DNA from: a virus
Length of the DNA: 25,466 nt
Reading direction: 5' to 3' (one strand)
IMG/VR virus record: IMGVR_UViG_3300025655_000260
Coordinates: 1-25,466 of that record
Numbering within the stretch: position 1 is the first letter of the stretch; each line of letters starts with the position of its first letter. The translations under genes were made by a program, and so were the position numbers. The notes under the pieces are model-generated. The model had not been told where the DNA came from. It saw only the letters and a list, made by a program, of their open reading frames with translations, and ran no database searches. This document shows positions 13,039 through 21,530 of this stretch, piece by piece.

Positions 13039-13580
13039 TGTCGATTAGTGTGCAGGTCACAGGGACCAATGAGCTGCAACGCTATCAGCAGCTCATGGAT
13101 ACCCTTGGCGATCCTAAGCACAAAGATGAATTGTTAGATGCCCTCGGCGGCATAGTTGAAAGCCAGACTCGGAGACGTATTGCTGATGAAAAATCATCTC
13201 CTGATGGTAAGCCTTGGGCTGCGTGGTCTAGTGCGTATGCCAAGACTCGTCACGGTAATCAGTCGCTATTACAGGGTGACGGGGATTTGCTCGATTCAAT
13301 CCAGTACGTGGTTGCAAAGGACCAAGTCCATATTGGCTCTCCTTTGGCCTATGCCCATGTACCTCAAGACGGCTTTAGCGGTGCGGTTCAAGTGGATGCG
13401 CACACGCGCCTTATTACACAGGCATTTGGCAAAGCGTTGGCGTTCCCAGTCTATCAATCAGTCAGGGCTTTTAGCCGGCTAATGAATATCCCACAGCGAG
13501 AGTTTTTAGGCTTAAGCCGTGACAACCAAAACGAAGTGTATGCCGTACTGGGTAGCTTTTTTGAAGGACTGATGCAATGA
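13038..13580 (+). CDS. Phage virion morphogenesis protein G (Mu gp31 / P2 gpS-like)
   Basis: The 180-residue protein belongs to the virion morphogenesis family. It has the helix HKDELLDALGGIVESQTRRR, SPDGKPWAAWSSAYAKTR, LLQGDGDLLDSIQYVV, GSPLAYAHVPQDG and the terminal signature IPQREFLGLS. An extra segment, VDAHTRLITQAFGKALAFPV, lies between the last two, as in a subgroup of Mu-like phages. In Mu, gene G lies between F and I and helps finish the head or tail. Here it follows the gp36-like gene, grouping it with head-tail joining proteins. It overlaps gp37 by four bases (ATGA). Confidence 0.88.
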   Translation: MSISVQVTGTNELQRYQQLMDTLGDPKHKDELLDALGGIVESQTRRRIADEKSSPDGKPWAAWSSAYAKTRHGNQSLLQGDGDLLDSIQYVVAKDQVHIGSPLAYAHVPQDGFSGAVQVDAHTRLITQAFGKALAFPVYQSVRAFSRLMNIPQREFLGLSRDNQNEVYAVLGSFFEGLMQ

Positions 13581-14170
13581 CAACCAGACCCACGTTTAGT
13601 GTCGTAGGCTCAACCGTTTGGGCATGCCAACAAGTTGTTGATTATCTAAAGCCAGAGCTTGAAGGCACAGATAAGCAACTTGATCGAGTGCAAACGGTTG
13701 AGCGCCATGTCGGCAAGTTTGATACGCCGACTGATATTAAGCGCTGGATAGCGAATCGTGATGGCGGCGTTCGTGTCGCTGCGTTGCGTGTGCCGCAGTA
13801 CGAGAGCATAGGCAATCGCATCATAGGTACTGTTAACTTTGTGGCTTACGTCTTTACGACTGACCAATTTGGGTACCAGAAAGACGAACGCGCCGAAGTT
13901 ATTGCGGGAAAGCTCGCGGGTTTATTGCTGCGCCGTGGGGCCCTGCCAACCGCCTACAGTAAGGCCGAAGCAATACGCGGTGACAACCTTTACAGCGCAC
14001 AGGTGGATGACCTTGGCCTTGCAGTGTGGTCGGTTAGCTGGACTCAGCAATGGTATTTAGATGAAGAAATCGACTTAAGCACGCTCGATAACTTCGAACG
14101 GTTTGGCATTAAAGCCGAATTAGCAGACGGTGCGCCATTGCTTGAAGGCGTAGTGGAATTGCCGCAATAA
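13577..14170 (+). CDS. DUF1834 protein (Mu gp37-like, tail terminator region)
   Basis: The 197-residue protein shows DUF1834 features: RVQTVERHVGKFDTPTDIKR, GGVRVAALRV, YVFTTDQFGYQKDERAEVIA and the later AQVDDLGLAVWSVSWTQQWY. It lies between the G-type morphogenesis gene and the small DUF2635 gene before the sheath, as gp37 does in Mu. By location it is likely to cap or join the tail end, but this is inferred from synteny. The start overlaps the G stop by four bases (ATGA). Confidence 0.83.
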   Translation: MTTRPTFSVVGSTVWACQQVVDYLKPELEGTDKQLDRVQTVERHVGKFDTPTDIKRWIANRDGGVRVAALRVPQYESIGNRIIGTVNFVAYVFTTDQFGYQKDERAEVIAGKLAGLLLRRGALPTAYSKAEAIRGDNLYSAQVDDLGLAVWSVSWTQQWYLDEEIDLSTLDNFERFGIKAELADGAPLLEGVVELPQ

Positions 14171-14220
14171 CGTCTGCAGTGCTAACGACAACTAATTTTA
14201 TTAACAACAGGAACATAGCC

Positions 14221-14394
14221 ATGTTGATCAACATAAAACCCGCTAAAGCTGCGGTGCCAGTACGTAAACAAAATGGCGAGTACCTTGCCGACACAGGCGA
14301 GAAAGTTGAGCGCTCATCTTTTTGGGTACGTCGCTTAAACGATGGCGATGTAGTCGAAGTTAAAGCTGCCAAAGCAGCAACCACTAAAGCATAA
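14221..14394 (+). CDS. DUF2635 small protein (Mu gp38-like)
   Basis: The 57-residue protein (INIKPAKAAVPVRKQNGEYL, then SSFWVRRLNDGDVVEV) fits DUF2635, a small protein found just before the tail sheath gene in Mu-like phages. The start is ATG 14221 with AGGA at 14210-14213; a TTG at 14179 without a good site is rejected. It ends in an Ala/Lys-rich tail. Its function is not established. The 14-bp gap to the sheath gene contains that gene's AGGAG. Confidence 0.82.
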   Translation: MLINIKPAKAAVPVRKQNGEYLADTGEKVERSSFWVRRLNDGDVVEVKAAKAATTKA

Positions 14395-14408
14395 GCAGGA
14401 GCATAACC

Positions 14409-15890
14409 ATGTCACTCGGTAGCATCCCTAACGATATTAAGGTCCCTCTCGTTTATATCGAGATCGACAACTCTAACGCGCTATCGGGTACGCCTGCACT
14501 TGCGCAAAAAGTATTGGTGATCGGTCAGCAGCTGGTAGCAGGAACCGCCACCGCACTGACCTTAAACCGCATCACCAACAGCGAAAGCCAAATGGATGCA
14601 CTCTACGGTAGAGGCTCGATGCTGGCGCGAACGCTTAAGATGTTCCGTAAGTCAAACAGCTATACCGATGTCTATGCCCTTGGCGTAGCAGACCTCAGCG
14701 CAGGTAGTGCGGCGAAAGGTGAGATCACTATCGCGGCCACTGCGGCTAAGGCGGGTGTGATTGCCTTATTAATTGCGGGTGAGTCGGTGCAAGTGGGCGT
14801 TGATGAAGCTGCTACTGCGGCGACTATTGCTACGGCAATGATTGCTAAAATCAATGCCAATGCAAACCTGCCTGTAACCGCTGCGCTTAAAGCCGCCACT
14901 ACTGAAACGGTTGAGTTAACCGCTAAATGGAAAGGCCAAACGACTAACGACATCGATGTGCGTTTCAACTACTACGATGGCGAGCAGTTGCCACAGGGTG
15001 TAACCCTGACGCTAGTTGATATGACGGGCGGCGCAGGTACACCGGATATGGATGCGGTAATCGCGACCATTCCGAACGAGTGGTACAACCATATCGTAAT
15101 GCCTTATAACGATACACAAAGCATGAACAAGCTGCGTGATGAGCTGGTCAATCGTTGGGGCCCACTCAAGATGATTGAAGGCATTGCTTATACCGCGTTC
15201 CGTGGCACCTTTGCTGAGTCCGGTGTGTTTGGTGTAGCCCGTAATGATTACCTATTTACCTGCATGGGTACCAACAAAGCGCCCCACTCACCATGGGAAT
15301 GGGCAGGTGCTTACGCAGGCCAAGCATCCTTTTCGTTAGGCATTGATCCTGCGCGTCCATTGCAAACGCTGGTGATGACTAGCCTGTTGCCACCTGCTAA
15401 AGAAATCCAGTGGGACCCTACCGAACGCAACTTGTTATTAGGTGACGGCATTGCTACCTACATGGTGACACCAGGCGGTGAAGTGGCGATTGAGCGCGAA
15501 GTGTCTATGTATCGCGAGAATGCCTACGGCGATCCAGACCCAAGCTATTTGGATATTACCACCCCAGCGACCTTGGCCTACTTGCGTTATTCACTGCGCG
15601 TAATGGTGACTAACCGTTTCCCTCGCCACAAGTTAGCTAACGATGATGTATTAGCGCGGCTTGATCCAGGTCAGCCCGTCGTCACGCCGAAGAACATGCG
15701 TAACACCATCCTTGAGTTGGCTAACAATGATTGGGTACCAAAAGGCTTAATGGAAGACTTCGAAGGCTTTAAAGAAACTCTTGAAGTGTACCGCGACAAC
15801 AGCGATCAGAACCGCCTTAACTGTGTGTTCAAGCCTGACATCGTTAACCAGTTGCGCATCTTCGCTGCGTTGATGCAGTTCAAACTCTAA
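14409..15890 (+). CDS. Tail sheath protein L (Mu gp39-like)
   Basis: The 493-residue contractile tail sheath opens GSIPNDIKVPLVYIEIDNS, a Mu-type sheath start, with KVLVIGQQL and the later VARNDYLFTCMGTNKAPHSP and PLQTLVMTSLLPPA. The C-terminal domain YLRYSLRVMVTNRFPRHKLA and KNMRNTILELANNDWVPKGL is highly typical. An Ala/Thr-rich insert at about 100-160 (AAKGEITIAATAAKAGVIAL) is the variable surface domain. It forms the outer tube that contracts on infection. AGGAG at 14397-14401 supports the start. It is followed by the tube gene after 15 bp, the standard sheath-tube order. Confidence 0.93.
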   Translation: MSLGSIPNDIKVPLVYIEIDNSNALSGTPALAQKVLVIGQQLVAGTATALTLNRITNSESQMDALYGRGSMLARTLKMFRKSNSYTDVYALGVADLSAGSAAKGEITIAATAAKAGVIALLIAGESVQVGVDEAATAATIATAMIAKINANANLPVTAALKAATTETVELTAKWKGQTTNDIDVRFNYYDGEQLPQGVTLTLVDMTGGAGTPDMDAVIATIPNEWYNHIVMPYNDTQSMNKLRDELVNRWGPLKMIEGIAYTAFRGTFAESGVFGVARNDYLFTCMGTNKAPHSPWEWAGAYAGQASFSLGIDPARPLQTLVMTSLLPPAKEIQWDPTERNLLLGDGIATYMVTPGGEVAIEREVSMYRENAYGDPDPSYLDITTPATLAYLRYSLRVMVTNRFPRHKLANDDVLARLDPGQPVVTPKNMRNTILELANNDWVPKGLMEDFEGFKETLEVYRDNSDQNRLNCVFKPDIVNQLRIFAALMQFKL

Positions 15891-15905
15891 TAGGAGCATA
15901 AGCAC

Positions 15906-16259
15906 ATGGGACAAATCCTAGGTGAAGTGGTTATTCGTGCCAATGGCAAACAGCTGAAAACGAAAAAAGGTTCTACGTTAAACCCAGGCGGTTATACCCG
16001 CACCCCACATGTTGGCCCTGGTCGCGTATGGGGCCAGTCTAACGAGTACACAGTACCCACCATTGCTGTAGTGATTGCGGCGGATGAAGATGTGGATGTG
16101 CTTGAGATCAACAAGATCACTAATGCCACATTAACGTGGCAAGGCGATAACGGTGTGGACTATATGATGACCGATGCAGCCCCACAGGCTCCGTTCACCA
16201 TTAGTGATAGTGGTGATGTAACGGGCACGTTCCAAGGTAATCAGGTCGAGCGCATCTAA
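15906..16259 (+). CDS. Tail tube protein M (Mu gp40-like)
   Basis: The 117-residue protein reads IRANGKQLKTKKGSTLNPGG then RTPHVGPGRVWGQSNEYTVP, the typical Mu tail tube opening, and ends with SGDVTGTFQGNQVERI. It polymerises as the inner tube through which DNA passes. AGGAG at 15893-15897 serves ATG 15906. The stop overlaps the chaperone start by one base (TAATG). Confidence 0.9.
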   Translation: MGQILGEVVIRANGKQLKTKKGSTLNPGGYTRTPHVGPGRVWGQSNEYTVPTIAVVIAADEDVDVLEINKITNATLTWQGDNGVDYMMTDAAPQAPFTISDSGDVTGTFQGNQVERI

Positions 16260-16603
16260 TGGCTGACATGACGTTTGACCTAGAACATGGCCTCAAGGTT
16301 GGCGAATCTGTCAACCTTGAGGTTGGCCTACGTGAGCTAACCTCGGGTGATTATATTGATGCCCAGTTAGCCGCCGAGAAAGTGATCGTACAAGACGGTA
16401 AGGCAATTTGCTACACCTCAGATGTGCTATACGGCTTGGAGCTATTAGTACGCCAAGTCGAATACATTGGCAAAGTGAAAGGGCCTATTAGCGTGAAGGA
16501 ACTGCGCAAGCTGCACCAAGACGACTTCACTATGTTGCAGGTTAAGGCTAGCGAACTTGACCAGATGATTGCAGAGGCGCTTGCAGAACGGGGGCGATCT
16601 TAA
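16259..16603 (+). CDS. Tail assembly chaperone, short form (Mu gp41-like)
   Basis: The 114-residue protein lies in the tube-to-tape-measure interval where tailed phages encode their tail assembly chaperones. It reads LTSGDYIDAQLAAEKVIVQD, with YGLELLVRQVEYIG and LRKLHQDDFTMLQVKASELD, matching the Mu-like tail assembly family (analogous to lambda gpG and P2 gpE). It ends just after a C-GGGGG-C run, at which a fraction of ribosomes are expected to shift frame and make the longer form. The short form is likely to bind the tape measure protein during tube growth. Confidence 0.88.
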   Translation: MADMTFDLEHGLKVGESVNLEVGLRELTSGDYIDAQLAAEKVIVQDGKAICYTSDVLYGLELLVRQVEYIGKVKGPISVKELRKLHQDDFTMLQVKASELDQMIAEALAERGRS

Positions 16604-16745
16604 GGCGCTAGCCGATATTTGCGAGGACTTACAGCTTGCTATGAGTTCTCGCATTCCGCTAAGCGTCTCATCTGGAATGTCTCTGCGTCGCCTTGTTCGT
16701 ACCTACCGAAAGTTAAGAGAGTTAATCCATGGCCCAGCAACTTAA
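16593..16745 (+). CDS. Frameshift extension of the tail assembly chaperone (gp41-42-like)
   Basis: In frame 0 the ribosome reads GAA CGG GGG CGA TCT TAA (16586-16603). If the GGG tRNA (16592-16594) slips back two bases it re-pairs perfectly with GGG (16590-16592), and reading continues GGC GAT CTT AAG onwards for 50 codons to TAA at 16743-16745. The total product is about 162 residues. The extension (DLKALADICEDLQLAMSSRI, then SLRRLVRTYRKLRELI) has no good start codon of its own and ends 17 bases inside the tape measure gene, exactly like known G-T extensions. A -1 slip at the same place would hit TAG after five codons. I recall a -2 shift being reported for Mu itself. Confidence 0.75.
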   Translation, partial: GDLKALADICEDLQLAMSSRIPLSVSSGMSLRRLVRTYRKLRELIHGPAT

Positions 16746-18462
16746 AACAGACATTATTTTAAACCTTGCTGGCAACCTTGCTGCTAAAGCGCGTCAGTAC
16801 GGCACATCGATGAGTGACTTTGCTAAAAAGAATGACACGGCAATGACTATGATTAAGCGCTCTACCGAAGTAGCTGGCCGTGGCATTGATACGCTCGGCA
16901 ATCGCTATGTGGGGATTGCTGCGGCATTTGCTACGGGTGCCACAGTGCGTAGTATTGGCAACTTTAGTGAGCAGATGACCCGCCTAGGTACTAACGCCAA
17001 ACTGACTGATGACCAAGTTGCCACGCTTAAAGGCAATATTCTTGAGCTAGCAAATCAAAAAGACATCCGCATTGATACCACCCAATTTACTGCGGCTGTT
17101 GACGAGCTGCTTGGCAAGACGGGTGACTTTGAATTTGTGAATAATAACCTTGAGAACATGGGTTTATTCATGCAAGCGTTTGGTGCCGATGCTAAATCAA
17201 GCGGCGCGTTATTTGCTCAGTTCCGCGAGAAAGGTATTAAAGACGCTAAAGATGTGATGAACGTGATTGATGACTTATACAGTCAGTTCGCAGTGGGTAG
17301 CGTTAACGTAAAAGATTTAGCATCAATATCAGAGCAGTTATTTGCTACTTATCAGAGTAAGGGGCCACAAGCGATTACTCAGATGGGTGCCTTAGTGCAG
17401 TTATTTGCTAAAGCTAAGGGCAATGCCAATGAATCATTAACCTCTATCCAAGGGGTATTTGCGGTATTTAGTGATAAGACAAAAGTTGAGTTTTTAAGTA
17501 AGCAAGGTATCGAGGTATTTAAAAAAGGCACTAAGGAATTACGCCAGCCTGTTGAATTATTATTAGAGATTTTAGATAAAGCTAAAAATGATCCACTTAA
17601 ATTAAGTGATGTTTTTGATGCTACTTCTTTGCAAGGCTTGGCAGCTTTATATTCAGAAGATAATAAAAAGCTTTTAAAAAGTATGACAGTTTCAACAGGT
17701 GAATATGGTGAAACCCAAAAAGCCGCCGCTAAAAATGCCGCTGAATTTAATAATGCGGTTAAGTCATTAAACACGTCATTTAGTCAATTTGCTGAAAGTC
17801 GTTTATCAAAGCCTATTCAAGACCTCGCTGATGCAATTAACGAGGTAGACGATAAAACCATAGATAACTGGCTCAAGTGGGGTGAGACAGCCCTATGGGT
17901 AGTGGGTGGTTTAGTTGCAGCTAAAAAAGGATTAGACCTAGCAGGCTCAATTAAAAACGTTTTTGGCAGCAGCAAGGGCAGTGCTGGCGGTAAAGGTGGC
18001 ATGACAGATATGGGCGTGATGCCTGTGTATGTCGTCAACATGGGTGCGGGTGGTATGGGTGGCGGTATTGCTGATGTTATGGGCGGTAAAAATACTCCCG
18101 CTAATCCAACTAAGACATCCCGTTTTTTTAATCGCCAAACAATAGCCACGCTCGGCGCTGTGGGTTATGGCCTAAGCGTTGCCGATGAGTTCTCACCCGT
18201 TAACATTCGCCGTGCAGCTTCTGTTGATCCTGCCTTATCAAAAGGTATTCCAGTGCAGCCTGGTCTGCTGGATGCGATCGACGATTTTAAAAAGTGGTTC
18301 TCAGGTGCGCAGAACGGTGACGCCGCAAGCATAGTGAATAACATGAATGCCGTGGGCAGTAAGTTAGATTTAAAAATTGCGGTATCTGATGACCGTATCA
18401 AAGTCACCCCTGTTTATGTGCCTAAAGGCATCAACATTGATTCAGATACTGGCATTAACTAA
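16729..18462 (+). CDS. Tail tape measure protein (Mu gp42-like)
   Basis: The 577-residue protein sets tail length. The N-terminal helical part resembles PhageMin_Tail proteins, with DTLGNRYVGIAAAFATGATV and long helices such as QFTAAVDELLGKTGDF. A hydrophobic stretch at about 385-405 (ALWVVGGLVAAKKGLDLAGS) precedes a Gly/Met-rich linker (about 412-455) that includes MPVYVVNMGAGGMGGGIADV, common in Mu-like tape measures. The C-terminus (IKVTPVYVPKGI) is the part likely to face the baseplate. The bases from about 17440 to 17720 are clearly more AT-rich than the flanks. The start overlaps the frameshift extension of the chaperone. Confidence 0.88.
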   Translation: MAQQLKTDIILNLAGNLAAKARQYGTSMSDFAKKNDTAMTMIKRSTEVAGRGIDTLGNRYVGIAAAFATGATVRSIGNFSEQMTRLGTNAKLTDDQVATLKGNILELANQKDIRIDTTQFTAAVDELLGKTGDFEFVNNNLENMGLFMQAFGADAKSSGALFAQFREKGIKDAKDVMNVIDDLYSQFAVGSVNVKDLASISEQLFATYQSKGPQAITQMGALVQLFAKAKGNANESLTSIQGVFAVFSDKTKVEFLSKQGIEVFKKGTKELRQPVELLLEILDKAKNDPLKLSDVFDATSLQGLAALYSEDNKKLLKSMTVSTGEYGETQKAAAKNAAEFNNAVKSLNTSFSQFAESRLSKPIQDLADAINEVDDKTIDNWLKWGETALWVVGGLVAAKKGLDLAGSIKNVFGSSKGSAGGKGGMTDMGVMPVYVVNMGAGGMGGGIADVMGGKNTPANPTKTSRFFNRQTIATLGAVGYGLSVADEFSPVNIRRAASVDPALSKGIPVQPGLLDAIDDFKKWFSGAQNGDAASIVNNMNAVGSKLDLKIAVSDDRIKVTPVYVPKGINIDSDTGIN

Positions 18463-18483
18463 CCCCACACAAAGGAGTTTTAA

Positions 18484-19800
18484 ATGGCATTTGAAGACCG
18501 TTTAACCGCCTCGTTTCGGGGCGTTGAATTTTTACTAGAAGAGGCCGACGGTGAAAGTGGCCGTCGTGCTATCCCCCATGCTTACCCTAAAAAAGAAATT
18601 GGCTATACCGAAGATAATGGCAAGGTATTAACCCAAGAGCGCATTAGTGGCCGTGTTGTCGGTGAAAATTACTTTGAGCAATTACAAGCGATTCTTGAGG
18701 CATTGAATAAACAAGGCCCAGGCGAATTAGTTCACCCTTGGTTTGGTATTCGTAAAGTTCAAGTCGGCAAAGTAAGCCATAAATTAGTGAATCGCATTGA
18801 TGGCACTGCGACTATTAACTTTGAAGTATTTGAAGTGGGTGAAAACTTATTCCCCAATTCAAAATCTGATACCGCTACTCAAGTAAAAACAGAATCAGCA
18901 AATACTAAAGACGCGGTTAATACAGCATTTGAGAATGACTTTGATACCAATACCCTTGATGGCATGGGCGACATGGTTGATGTATTTTTAGATGACTTAG
19001 ATGAACTCACCCGCAATTTACCCTCGCTACCTGATGACCTGCGCCAATGGACTGATCGCCTTATGCGCACTAAAGATTCAGTTGGCAAACTACTCGCTTA
19101 TCCTGGTGACTTAGCCCGTGAAACAATGGGCTTGCTTGAGGATATTAAAGGCGTAGTCAAAGACCCGATCCGTGCCTTAGATGTTTATTCCAATGTGCAA
19201 AATCGTTGGAATGGTATGCGCGCCGAACTGGCAGTTACAGGTGGGCTAGCACGCAATATATCAAGTGAAGGTGGCATGGCATCATCTGTACCTAAGTTTG
19301 CTAACCCCTCTAAAAATGCGGCGATATTAGCGAATGCACAGGCATTTAAAACCCTCACCTTAAACAGTGCAGTATTGGCGCAATGCTCCGCATTAGCTGA
19401 GGCTGACATAGTGCAAAAGCTAGATGACACCGCACAAGTTGTTGAGAGCTTATCGGGTGCAGAACGCAATGCGATCCTGACAGGCCAACAGCTGAAAAAT
19501 ATTGGGTATGGCATTGCAGATCAGTTAGCGCTTTATGCCGCAGCTGCGGTTGAGTCGGGCAGTTCGTCAGTGTGGCGTCAGATGCGTATATTACGCCAAG
19601 CCGTGTTGGCCGATACCCGTTCGCGTGCCGAACTGCTACCTCAAATCAGCATTTATAAACCGCTTGATACCGTACCAGTGGCTTTAGTTGCATGGCAGCA
19701 AACGGGTAACACTGAACGCCGTGACAGCATAGTGCAGCGTAATGGCTTTAGTAACCCTGCGTTTATATTGCCGACTGATACGGTTGAGGTGGTTCAATAA
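18484..19800 (+). CDS. DNA circularisation / tail protein N (Mu gp43-like)
   Basis: The 438-residue protein has the DNA-circulation protein N-terminal domain: EDRLTASFRGVEFLLEEADG, RRAIPHAYPKKEIGYTEDNG, ERISGRVVGENYFEQLQAIL and GPGELVHPWFGIRKVQVGKV, a LysM-adaptor-like fold of baseplates. The rest (about 130-438) is helical and less conserved. In Mu, N is needed for tail assembly, and the family name comes from an older proposed role in genome circularisation. AAGGAG at 18471-18476 serves ATG 18484. The stop overlaps the gp44 start by one base. Confidence 0.88.
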   Translation: MAFEDRLTASFRGVEFLLEEADGESGRRAIPHAYPKKEIGYTEDNGKVLTQERISGRVVGENYFEQLQAILEALNKQGPGELVHPWFGIRKVQVGKVSHKLVNRIDGTATINFEVFEVGENLFPNSKSDTATQVKTESANTKDAVNTAFENDFDTNTLDGMGDMVDVFLDDLDELTRNLPSLPDDLRQWTDRLMRTKDSVGKLLAYPGDLARETMGLLEDIKGVVKDPIRALDVYSNVQNRWNGMRAELAVTGGLARNISSEGGMASSVPKFANPSKNAAILANAQAFKTLTLNSAVLAQCSALAEADIVQKLDDTAQVVESLSGAERNAILTGQQLKNIGYGIADQLALYAAAAVESGSSSVWRQMRILRQAVLADTRSRAELLPQISIYKPLDTVPVALVAWQQTGNTERRDSIVQRNGFSNPAFILPTDTVEVVQ

Positions 19801-20882
19801 TGGCCGAGGAAATCGTATTAAAAGCCGGAGGCCAGATTTATGAAGGCTGGACTAAGGTTAGCGTTACGCGCTCACTTGATGCGATGTCTGGCGCATTTGA
19901 CTTGGAACTGACTTGGAAATACCAAGACAGTGAACAGCAGTATAAAAAGTTTATTGAACCGATTCAGCAGGGCCAAGCCTGCACAGTTGACATAGGCGGT
20001 GAGCGTGTGATCACCGGCTACGTCGATGACTTTATCCCCAGTTATGATGATGTCACTGTCACCATTAGCGTGAGTGGCCGTGATAAGACCGCTGACTTAG
20101 TTGATTGCTCTATTGACTATCCAAGCGGCCAATTTAACAGCCAAACGATTAGCCAAATTGCTGAGGTCGTTTGTAAGCCTTTTGGCATTAATGTGATCGT
20201 CAACACTGATGTGGGTGAGCCGTTCGAGCGCATTCAAATTGAACAGGGTGAAACCCCTCACGAACTATTATCACGCCTGGCTAAACAGCGTGGCGTGCTG
20301 CTAACCAGTGATACCTTTGGCAATTTAGTGATCACCCGTGCCAGTAAAGTTAAAGCGGGTGTGTCGTTAATATTGGGCAAGAACGTTAAAGCGGCTAGGG
20401 GCCGTTTTAGTTGGCGTCAGCGTTTCAGTAAATTCACCATTAAAGCCGCAGGCGCAGCACATGGAGCTAATTGGGATACTGCACCTATCTCGGCAGTCGG
20501 CGGTATTAAAGCTGATGTGACTGATAATGAGATTGGCCGCTATCGCCCCTTAATTATCGTCAATGAAGAAATCACTACCGCCGAAGGTGCAGCCAAGCGC
20601 GGACAGTGGGAACGCCAGCGCAGCATAGGTAAATCAAACACAGCTGAATATACGGTAACAGGCTGGCGCATTCCACAAACGGGCAAGCTATGGAACATCA
20701 ATACCCTAGTACCAGTGGTTGACGAGATCATGGGGCTGGATGAAGAATTTTTGATTGTCTCGATCATGTTTAGTGAAGATGATTCAGGCCGTTTAGCCGT
20801 GGTGAGTGTAGTTCGTCCTGATTCAATGGACATCCCAGCCCAAGCTGCTAAGGATACCAAACTAGGCGGTGGCCAATGGTAA
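19800..20882 (+). CDS. Baseplate hub protein P (Mu gp44-like)
   Basis: The 360-residue protein is homologous to Mu gp44, the trimeric hub equivalent to T4 gp27. It has YEGWTKVSVTRSLDAMSGAF, FDLELTW, then YVDDFIPSYDDVTVTISVSG and RDKTADLVDCSIDYPSGQF. IEQGETPHELLSRLAKQRGV and SDTFGNLVITRAS follow in the middle, and QWERQRSIGKSNTAEYTVTG with SIMFSEDDSGRLAVVSVVRP come late. It carries the gp45 spike and connects to the tube. It overlaps the spike gene by seven bases, which suggests balanced hub:spike synthesis. Confidence 0.92.
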   Translation: MAEEIVLKAGGQIYEGWTKVSVTRSLDAMSGAFDLELTWKYQDSEQQYKKFIEPIQQGQACTVDIGGERVITGYVDDFIPSYDDVTVTISVSGRDKTADLVDCSIDYPSGQFNSQTISQIAEVVCKPFGINVIVNTDVGEPFERIQIEQGETPHELLSRLAKQRGVLLTSDTFGNLVITRASKVKAGVSLILGKNVKAARGRFSWRQRFSKFTIKAAGAAHGANWDTAPISAVGGIKADVTDNEIGRYRPLIIVNEEITTAEGAAKRGQWERQRSIGKSNTAEYTVTGWRIPQTGKLWNINTLVPVVDEIMGLDEEFLIVSIMFSEDDSGRLAVVSVVRPDSMDIPAQAAKDTKLGGGQW

Positions 20883-21523
20883 CGGAACGCTATATTGATC
20901 GCTTACTTGCACCTATTCGCCGCCGTATTACGGGCATGCTAACCCGTGCGGTAGTGAGCGGCATAGTGGAGGACCTACAGCGCCAAAACTTGCAAGTGAA
21001 ACTGCATGCTGATGAGTCAGCCGATAACATTGAACGCTTCCAAAACTATGGCATGAGTTCTTATCCACCCGAAGGCGCTGAGGCAATTGTCGCGGCATTG
21101 GGTGGCTCGTTATCTGGCTTAGTCGCTATTGCAGTTGAAGATAAAAAATGTCGGCCACAGGGTGAACTTGGCGATGTTTTTCTATACCATCTCGAAGGTC
21201 ACAAAATCCGCTTAACCAAAGACGGTAAGATTATCCTTACTGCAACAGACGTTATTTTTGAAATCCAAAACAGCTTCACGATTGGAGCAACCGACGTTAT
21301 TTTCAATGCCTCCAACTCATTCACTATCATCTCACCAGAGTCTTTAATTCAAGGTCCTTTACACGTCACTGGTGGCATATCAACAGACCTAGGGATTTAT
21401 GCGGTAAGCGGCATTACTTCAGACAGTGTTATCACTGGATCTGATTTTAGCGCGAACAGTATTAGTTACCTTGGGCACATCCATCAAGACGCTGAGAGCA
21501 GACCAACTACACCACCTGAGTAG
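20876..21523 (+). CDS. Baseplate spike protein (Mu gp45-like, gpV family)
   Basis: The 215-residue central membrane-piercing spike has an N-terminal OB-like domain (GIVEDLQRQNLQVKLHADES, then FQNYGMSSYPPEGAEAIVAA) followed by a beta-helix. Two 15-residue repeats lie in tandem at 123-137 and 138-152 (both ATDVIF..., sharing NSFTI). The C-terminal tip has LGHIHQD with H201-x-H203, the HxH pattern known from Mu gp45 and P2 gpV to bind an iron ion at the spike point. AGGCGGTGG before ATG 20876 supports the start. An 18-base stretch in the second repeat is shared with the terminator at 9883. Confidence 0.92.
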   Translation: MVTERYIDRLLAPIRRRITGMLTRAVVSGIVEDLQRQNLQVKLHADESADNIERFQNYGMSSYPPEGAEAIVAALGGSLSGLVAIAVEDKKCRPQGELGDVFLYHLEGHKIRLTKDGKIILTATDVIFEIQNSFTIGATDVIFNASNSFTIISPESLIQGPLHVTGGISTDLGIYAVSGITSDSVITGSDFSANSISYLGHIHQDAESRPTTPPE

Positions 21524-21530
21524 GTTGTTT

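Noticed and set aside
16757-16767. TTTAAACCTTG at the tape measure start, like half of palindrome copy 3
   Set aside because: The second half (GTTTAAA) is absent and the match lies in coding sequence (ILNLAG), so it is treated as coincidence.
21241-21330. Short repeat in the spike gene as a mobile or CRISPR-like repeat
   Set aside because: It is in frame, 45 bp long, and encodes two beta-helix coils expected in this spike. No CRISPR array, tRNA or rRNA gene was seen anywhere in the window.
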